The notes under the pieces: generated by a model
Told to the model about the DNA's origin: nothing
What the model saw: the letters and a program-made list of their open reading frames with translations, nothing else
Database searches by the model: none
DNA from: Solirubrobacterales bacterium
Lineage (GTDB): Bacteria > Actinomycetota > Thermoleophilia > Solirubrobacterales > 70-9
Assembly: GCA_020438395.1 (NCBI GenBank)
Contig: JAGQUR010000071.1
Coordinates: 1 to 39,590 of the forward strand
Direction: 5' to 3'
Length of the DNA stretch: 39,590 nucleotides
Made by a program: the position numbers and the translations under genes
Part shown: in pieces, positions 35,036-39,590 of the stretch
How positions within the stretch are numbered: position 1 is the stretch's first letter
Layout: the number at the start of each line of letters is the position of its first letter

Positions 35036-35479
35036 ATGATCCCGTTTCGCGACAACATGGACCTGCGCGGTCCCGTCTGGGGCACGCTCGCCTTCCTTCT
35101 GATCTATTTCGTCCTGGCCCTGGTCGGCGACATCCCGCACATGAACGCCTGGCAGGTGCTGGTTGGACTGTTCGGACTCTGGCTGTTCGCCCCCTATGTG
35201 GAACGCAGGACCGGCACCCCGCTGTTCGTGGTCGGTTTCCTCTTTGTGGCCGGCGTCACCGGCTTCCTGGTCGGCGCGGTTGACGAAGCGACCGGCCCAT
35301 ACGCGATCAGCTTCTTCCTCCCCGTGCTCGCCACGGCCGGCGTCCACATCGCCCTTGCTCCCCGCTCGAAGATCCTCTGCCTGATCCCGGTGCCTTTCGC
35401 GATGACCTTCGTCGAGGTACCGACGATCGCCATGACGATCATCTGGCTGGCCCTCGAGATGCTCCTCACCGCCGCCTGA
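35036..35479 (+). CDS. Small rhomboid-like membrane protein without protease motifs
   Basis: A 147-residue polytopic membrane protein. The N-terminus MIPFRDNMDLRGPVW matches the start of many rhomboid proteases, and WLFAPYVERRTGTPLFVVGF parallels their helix with the VExxxG motif. However, GxSG and the catalytic His are absent, so it would be an inactive pseudo-rhomboid or a distant relative. A longer frame upstream overlaps lipA and was not used. There is a possible TACCCT -10 at 34972-34977. Function unknown. Confidence 0.7.
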   Translation: MIPFRDNMDLRGPVWGTLAFLLIYFVLALVGDIPHMNAWQVLVGLFGLWLFAPYVERRTGTPLFVVGFLFVAGVTGFLVGAVDEATGPYAISFFLPVLATAGVHIALAPRSKILCLIPVPFAMTFVEVPTIAMTIIWLALEMLLTAA

Positions 35480-35623
35480 CCCCCACCTGACCTGGCCCGG
35501 GATCGCTTCACCGCCCTAGTCTGGGAACGAGAGCCGGCTCGGTGTGGATCACCGCTCCATATCGGGGGTAATTCGAACCGAGTGGCTGGCATCGGGTGGC
35601 CGACCGGGACCAGAACCAGCTTG

Positions 35624-35662
35624 GGTTCAATCTGCTCGGATATAGCCCCATTGAATTGAACC
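35624..35662. repeat. 8-bp inverted repeat in the gap before the small membrane-protein genes
   Basis: GGTTCAAT (35624-35631) and ATTGAACC (35655-35662) are exact complements 23 nt apart. The sequence AATTCGAACCGAG around 35570 resembles the right arm AATTGAACCGAG. The 225-bp gap at 35480-35704 is less GC-rich than its surroundings and holds no gene that I can see; it is probably a promoter or operator region. Confidence 0.4.
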
Positions 35663-35704
35663 GAGCTTCGGTAACCGCTCGAAACATCCGGGGTACTCAG
35701 GACC

Positions 35705-36097
35705 GTGACGGAACGACTCCAGAGCCAGGGAATTCCTTGTCGTGGCAGCAGGATCCTCGCCGGGACCGGTCTGGGGATACTCCTGATCGGCCTGCTGATC
35801 GCAGTCACCGGCCTCGCCAACGTCATCTTGGCGCTGACCGACGGCGGCCCAGGCGTGAAAGGCGCGGTCTGGGGTGTGGCCAACGGCGTATTCATCATCG
35901 CCCTGGGCGGTGGTTTCGCGCTGCTCGGCCTGAGCCTGTTTCGGCGGAACGCTCCCCGGACGAGGGGCCGGATTCCCGGAACCGCCCGGTCGAACGCACG
36001 AAGCGGATTCCTGCTCGCCCTGACAGCGCTCCTCGGGACCGGCCTGATGATCGTTCTTCTGATCTGGCTCGCGAACGGGATAGCTCAAACGACATGA
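35705..36097 (+). CDS. Small membrane protein 1 of a four-gene set
   Basis: A 130-residue protein with three predicted membrane segments (ILAGTGLGILLIGLLIAVTG, GVFIIALGGGFALLGLSLF, LALTALLGTGLMIVLLIWL) and a basic loop before the last (RRNAPRTRGRIPG). It starts with GTG, with weak GGAC next to it. It is linked by ATGA to the next gene. Members 3 and 4 of the set have the same three-helix layout with a basic loop ending in a Pro, suggesting a tandem family. I recognise no domain. Confidence 0.65.
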   Translation: MTERLQSQGIPCRGSRILAGTGLGILLIGLLIAVTGLANVILALTDGGPGVKGAVWGVANGVFIIALGGGFALLGLSLFRRNAPRTRGRIPGTARSNARSGFLLALTALLGTGLMIVLLIWLANGIAQTT

Positions 36098-36600
36098 GGG
36101 ACATCCAGGTCGCGACAGAGGATTCCCCCGGGAAGCGCCGGGCCGCGTGGCTGGCCATCGGCGCGGTCACGATGTCGATCGGTCTGGGGATGGTCGCTTT
36201 CCCCCTCGCCGCGGTGGAAAGCCTGGACGGGTTGGCGGCTTCGATGATCCTCGTGGTCCCCGGCCTTCTTTGGCTCGCCACCGGCATCAAAGTGATCCTG
36301 CGCGTTACCGGGAGAAAAGCGGATGTGCTGATTGGCAGCACCGGGGTCGTCGCTTTCACGATCAGCGCCATGGTCGGTGTGCTGGGCACCTTCGTGATGC
36401 TTGCTTTCTGGGCCCTTTCGCATTCGGTCTGGGTGAATGAAGGGGGCACCCCGGAGACCGCCCCGAACGACGGTCTGATCTACGCGGGCGCCTGCTTCCT
36501 GTACGCAACCATCTGTCTGCTCCTCGCTTTCGCATCCAGCCGGATCGAAGACCCTCCCGTTTCCGGGTTGAGGCGGGAGCAAGGGAGTCGGGGCGCATGA
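36094..36600 (+). CDS. Small membrane protein 2 of a four-gene set
   Basis: A 168-residue protein with about four membrane segments (AWLAIGAVTMSIGLGMVAF, MILVVPGLLWLATGIKVIL, VVAFTISAMVGVLGTFVMLA, YAGACFLYATICLLLAF). It starts in an ATGA overlap with gene 1 and ends in one with gene 3. A longer frame upstream is out of context. Function unknown. Confidence 0.65.
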   Translation: MRDIQVATEDSPGKRRAAWLAIGAVTMSIGLGMVAFPLAAVESLDGLAASMILVVPGLLWLATGIKVILRVTGRKADVLIGSTGVVAFTISAMVGVLGTFVMLAFWALSHSVWVNEGGTPETAPNDGLIYAGACFLYATICLLLAFASSRIEDPPVSGLRREQGSRGA

Positions 36601-36977
36601 GCGACAACGCCTTCGCCAAGGGGGTGGTCCACCCTGCATTGTTCGTTGGAGGCTGCATTTTCTCTGGCCTGTTCCTCCTTGTCGTTGCCTTCCTCGCCCT
36701 GTCCCTGGTTGGCACGCTGTTTGGCCAGAGCACCGAGTCCGACCTGTTCGGTGATCCGGCAGCCAACCTTGCTGCTTACACGCTCTGTCTGTTTTCAACA
36801 GGCGGTCTCGGCCTGGCAATGCTCCGGGGCAGCGGTGTCAAGTGGGTAAGTCAAGTTCCCGTGCTGCGGGATGTGCCCACTTGGGCTCTTGTAGCCGTCG
36901 GCGTGGCCGCGAGCCTGCCGATCCTCCTGTTCGTCGCCCTGATCATTTCGATCATTGCCGGTGGCGGTCTCGACTAG
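36597..36977 (+). CDS. Small membrane protein 3 of a four-gene set
   Basis: A 126-residue protein with three membrane segments (IFSGLFLLVVAFLALSLVG, LCLFSTGGLGLAML, LVAVGVAASLPILLFVAL). The loop before the last helix reads LRGSGVKWVSQVPVLRDVPT, similar to the loop of gene 4 (MRSSGAGFMTRIPLIGRASP), which supports common ancestry. It overlaps gene 2 by ATGA. Function unknown. Confidence 0.65.
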   Translation: MSDNAFAKGVVHPALFVGGCIFSGLFLLVVAFLALSLVGTLFGQSTESDLFGDPAANLAAYTLCLFSTGGLGLAMLRGSGVKWVSQVPVLRDVPTWALVAVGVAASLPILLFVALIISIIAGGGLD

Positions 36978-36988
36978 CCCCGGATGAA

Positions 36989-37354
36989 ATGCCCGGCAGC
37001 CTGAAGAAAGCGCCACTCCTCCTGTCGGGAATTGCTCTCTTCCTCGTGGGGCTGACCGGCTTCGCCGCCGGTTTCTGGGTCGTCGGGTCCGAGATCATCA
37101 ACCCGGATCCCGAAGCCGACGGGTGCGGCGGGCTCATGGTCGCCGTGCTCTTGTACCTGTTGACCGGCTGTGCTTTCGCTGGACTCGGAGCAGTTCTCAT
37201 GCGTTCCAGCGGAGCGGGTTTCATGACCAGGATTCCCCTCATAGGAAGGGCCTCCCCAACCGGGTTGGGGATAACGGCGGGCGTCGCGGGATTCACGCTC
37301 CTCGCGATAGCTCTCTTTCTCGACTACATAGTCTCCGCCGGCTCCGGGTCCTAG
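36989..37354 (+). CDS. Small membrane protein 4 of a four-gene set
   Basis: A 121-residue protein with three membrane segments (APLLLSGIALFLVGLTGFAA, LMVAVLLYLLTGCAFAGLGA, GITAGVAGFTLLAIALFLDY) and the basic loop described for gene 3. The ATG at 36989 lies 12 bases after the gene 3 stop. It converges on uppP, 25 bp away. Function unknown. Confidence 0.63.
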   Translation: MPGSLKKAPLLLSGIALFLVGLTGFAAGFWVVGSEIINPDPEADGCGGLMVAVLLYLLTGCAFAGLGAVLMRSSGAGFMTRIPLIGRASPTGLGITAGVAGFTLLAIALFLDYIVSAGSGS

Positions 37355-37379
37355 AAGGTCCGGGCAGGCCGACCGGGGT

Positions 37380-38207
37380 TCAGACCGAGATCAGGCCGGC
37401 GGCGGTGAGGGTGAGGATTCCGGCGCCGACGATCAGGCGGTACCAGACGAAGAGCGACATCGAATGGCTGGTCAGGTACCGGAGGAACCAGGCGATCACC
37501 GCGTAACCGACCACGAAGGCGAAGGCGGTGGCGATCGCGATGTTGATCATCGGCTCGCCGAAATGCTCCTTGCCGGAGAGCAGCTTGTAGAGCTCGTAGA
37601 AGCCGGAGAGGACCACCGCCGGAATGGCAAGGAGGAAGGCGAAGCGGGCGGCGGCCTCGCGGTTCAGGTTGAGGAAGAGTCCGGCGCTGATCGTCGCTCC
37701 CGAACGGGACACCCCGGGGATCAGGGCCAGGGACTGGGCCAGGCCGATGATCACGCCGTCCTTGAACGAGAGCTCACCCACCTCCCTTTCCTGGGAGCCG
37801 ACCCGGTCGGCCCGGCCGAGGACCAGGCCGAAGATGATCAGCATCGAGCCGACCAGCCAGAGGTTGCGGGCCGCGGTTTCGATCTGGTTCTGGAAGGTGA
37901 GACCGAGGATCGAGATCGGGATCGTCGCGATGATCAGGTACCAGCCCATGCGGGGGTTGAGCTCGCCCCGCATCTCCGGCTTGAAGATCGACTCGGTCCA
38001 GTCCCGGGCGATGTTCCAGAGGTCCTTGCGGAAGTAGATAAGCACGGCCGCCTCGGTCCCGAGCTGGATCACCGCGGTGAAGGCGGCTCCGGGGTCATCC
38101 CAGCCGAGGAGCGCCGGCACGAACAGGAGATGTCCGCTGGAGGAAATCGGCAGGAACTCGGTCAGACCCTGAAGGATCCCGAGGAAGATGCTCTGAATGA
38201 GGTTCAC
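37380..38207 (-). CDS. uppP: Undecaprenyl-diphosphatase
   Basis: A 275-residue membrane phosphatase (BacA/UppP) that recycles the undecaprenyl-PP carrier of cell-wall synthesis. The N-terminal active-site region is GILQGLTEFLPISSSGHLLF and the second motif is PGVSRSGATISAGLFL. There are about eight membrane segments. The start is GTG. No partner gene is adjacent. Confidence 0.96.
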   Translation of the reverse strand: MNLIQSIFLGILQGLTEFLPISSSGHLLFVPALLGWDDPGAAFTAVIQLGTEAAVLIYFRKDLWNIARDWTESIFKPEMRGELNPRMGWYLIIATIPISILGLTFQNQIETAARNLWLVGSMLIIFGLVLGRADRVGSQEREVGELSFKDGVIIGLAQSLALIPGVSRSGATISAGLFLNLNREAAARFAFLLAIPAVVLSGFYELYKLLSGKEHFGEPMINIAIATAFAFVVGYAVIAWFLRYLTSHSMSLFVWYRLIVGAGILTLTAAGLISV

Positions 38208-38294
38208 GGGGGGTTCAGGAAATGCTACTCCCGTGGCCGGTGGGCCGGATCGGCTGCAGATGCCTGCGCAATCCGGACCACCGCCAGGGGGCGA

Positions 38295-39065
38295 TTACTT
38301 CGGGGCCATGCGCAAGGCGCCGTCCAGGCGGATCACTTCCCCGTTCAGCATCACGTTGTCCACGATCTGGAGGGCGAGGGAGGCGAACTCCTCCGGGAAG
38401 CCGAGGCGCGACGGGAACGGGATCGTTTCGCCGAGTGCCTGGCGGGCCGGTTCGGGCAGCAGGGCCAGCAGCGGAGTGTCGAAGAGTCCGGGGGCGATCG
38501 TCATCACCCGCACCCCGTCCCGGGAAAGGTCACGGGCCGCCGGCAGGGTCAGCCCGACCACGCCGCCCTTCGAGGCCGCGTAGGCCGTCTGGCCGATCTG
38601 GCCGTCATAGGCGGCGATCGAGGCGGTGTTGATGCAGACGCCGCGCTGGCCGTCGCTGTCGGGATCGTTGCCAACCATCGCCGCGGCAGCCTGGCTCAGG
38701 ACGTTGATCGTGCCGATCAGGTTGATCTCGATTACCCATTTGTAGCCGTCGAGTGATGCGGGCTCGCCCTTCTGGACGATCCTCCCGGCCGCCCCGACGC
38801 CGGCGCAGTTCACGCAGATCCGCAGGCCGCCGCTGGCACCGCCAACACCCGGGCCTGCCGCCGCGGCGATCGCCTCATGGACCGACTCCTCGTCGGTCAC
38901 GTCGGCCTTGACGAAGGTGCCACCGATCTTGCCGACCAGCTCGACTCCCTTCTCCTCGTTCAGGTCCGCGACCATCACCTTGTGGCCGGCCTCGGCCAGG
39001 CGGCGGGCGGTCGCCTCGCCCAATCCGGAGGCACCTCCAAAGACGATCGCGCTTTCAGATTCCAT
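38295..39065 (-). CDS. Short-chain dehydrogenase (3-hydroxyacyl-CoA dehydrogenase type 2-like)
   Basis: A 256-residue SDR. The NAD-binding motif is FGGASGLGEATARRLAEAGH, the acidic DLNEEKG follows strand 2, and the catalytic residues are the Ser in INTASIAAYDG and the YAASKGG motif. The sequence pattern (APGLFDTPLLALLP) resembles type 2 hydroxyacyl-CoA dehydrogenases. The ATG at 39065 has AGGAG/GGAC upstream; a longer frame adds 14 unlikely residues. It is divergent from an acyl-CoA dehydrogenase 40 bp away, consistent with fatty-acid beta-oxidation. Confidence 0.87.
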   Translation of the reverse strand: MESESAIVFGGASGLGEATARRLAEAGHKVMVADLNEEKGVELVGKIGGTFVKADVTDEESVHEAIAAAAGPGVGGASGGLRICVNCAGVGAAGRIVQKGEPASLDGYKWVIEINLIGTINVLSQAAAAMVGNDPDSDGQRGVCINTASIAAYDGQIGQTAYAASKGGVVGLTLPAARDLSRDGVRVMTIAPGLFDTPLLALLPEPARQALGETIPFPSRLGFPEEFASLALQIVDNVMLNGEVIRLDGALRMAPK

Positions 39066-39092
39066 CTGTCCTGCTCCTCGCTGTTGTTGCCA

Positions 39093-39098
39093 TAGAGT
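39093..39098 (+). promoter_or_regulatory. Putative -10 box (TAGAGT) of the acyl-CoA dehydrogenase gene
   Basis: TAGAGT ends seven bases before the ATG at 39106; there is no Shine-Dalgarno sequence between. It has the same layout as the other leaderless candidates in this window. Confidence 0.42.
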
Positions 39099-39105
39099 TG
39101 GGCGC

Positions 39106-39590
39106 ATGAAACGAGCGAACTTCGAACCCGAACATCAGGACTTCCGTGAGACCGTCGGCCGCTTCGTCACCGACGAGATCATGCCGAATTTCGAGCAGTG
39201 GGAGGCGGACGCCATCGTTCCCCGCGAGCTGTTCCAGAAGGCCGGGGAGAAGAACATGCTGGCGATGTCGGTTTCGGAGGAGTACGGCGGGCTCGGCCTC
39301 AAGGACTTTCGCTTCAACCAGATCGTCGGCGAGGAGGGCTACTACCAGGGCGCGACCGGCGCGATGCTCGGCATCACCCTCCACAACGATGTCTGCCTCC
39401 CCTACTTCGAGGAGTACTGCACCGACGAGCAGAAGGAACGCTGGCTTCCCGGGATCGTCGACGGCAGCCTGATCACCGCGGTCGCGATGACCGAGCCCGG
39501 GATCGGCTCCGATTTGGCGAGTATGTCAACCAAGGCGATCCGCAACGACGACCACTACGTCGTCGACGGCTCGAAGACCTTCATCACCAA
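39106..39590 (+). CDS. Acyl-CoA dehydrogenase, N-terminal part
   Basis: The first 161 residues of an acyl-CoA dehydrogenase, cut by the right edge. The N-terminal helical domain (FEPEHQDFRETVGRFVTDEI, VSEEYGGLGLKDF) and the FAD-binding motif AVAMTEPGIGSDLASM are clear, followed by VVDGSKTFIT. It oxidises acyl-CoA to enoyl-CoA and passes electrons to ETF. The chain-length specificity cannot be judged from this part. Confidence 0.95.
   Translation, partial: MKRANFEPEHQDFRETVGRFVTDEIMPNFEQWEADAIVPRELFQKAGEKNMLAMSVSEEYGGLGLKDFRFNQIVGEEGYYQGATGAMLGITLHNDVCLPYFEEYCTDEQKERWLPGIVDGSLITAVAMTEPGIGSDLASMSTKAIRNDDHYVVDGSKTFIT

Overview
The window is GC-rich, gene-dense bacterial chromosome. The 4Fe-4S type PurF, GTG/TTG starts, TAnnnT-type -10 boxes close to start codons and secreted proteins with Lys/Arg/Cys-rich segments suggest a high-GC actinobacterium. 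My best guess is Thermoleophilia (Solirubrobacterales-like), inferred from gene content without any database search.

Layout. 1-3468: the purine operon purC(end)-purS-purQ-purL with overlapping genes. 3507-5378: an NhaA antiporter fused to a DsbA-like domain. 5448-8371: two convergent surface proteins, one with four repeats and a Lys/Cys-rich tail, one collagen-like with a C1q-like head. 8529-12770: purF, an opposed hicAB toxin-antitoxin pair, then purN and purH. 12791-17230: a flavin monooxygenase/alpha-beta hydrolase fusion beside a STAND-type ATPase regulator. 17343-17416: tRNA-Lys(UUU). 17484-20497: thiamine genes, with thiO-thiSG under a TPP riboswitch and thiE divergent. 20490-22103: a membrane protein and a secreted HAD phosphatase. 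22175-24132: lpdA and a DsbA-fold protein. 24122-28424: three secreted proteins on the minus strand. 28604-34916: a 2-oxoacid dehydrogenase and lipoate operon (E1alpha, E1beta, E2, a lipoyl-free E2 paralogue, an unusual Cys-repeat ORF, lipB, lipA). 35036-37354: small membrane proteins. 37380-39590: uppP, a short-chain dehydrogenase and the start of an acyl-CoA dehydrogenase.

How the genes fit together. The purine genes cover most steps from PRPP to IMP. The E1/E2/E3 genes together with LipB and LipA would make and lipoylate a complete 2-oxoacid dehydrogenase, using the TPP to which the thi genes contribute. SDR and acyl-CoA dehydrogenase suggest fatty-acid oxidation.

Most unusual items: (1) a 144-residue ORF between the E2 paralogue and lipB with strict three-residue periodicity over about 97 residues, ending in eleven Cys at every third position; (2) a 67-bp near-perfect inverted repeat lying in frame inside purQ and encoding most of an extra loop; (3) the monooxygenase-hydrolase fusion with a STAND regulator and a direct repeat at its promoter; (4) -10-like boxes 6-7 nt before several start codons, suggesting frequent leaderless mRNAs. 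No intergenic gap exceeds 300 bases.
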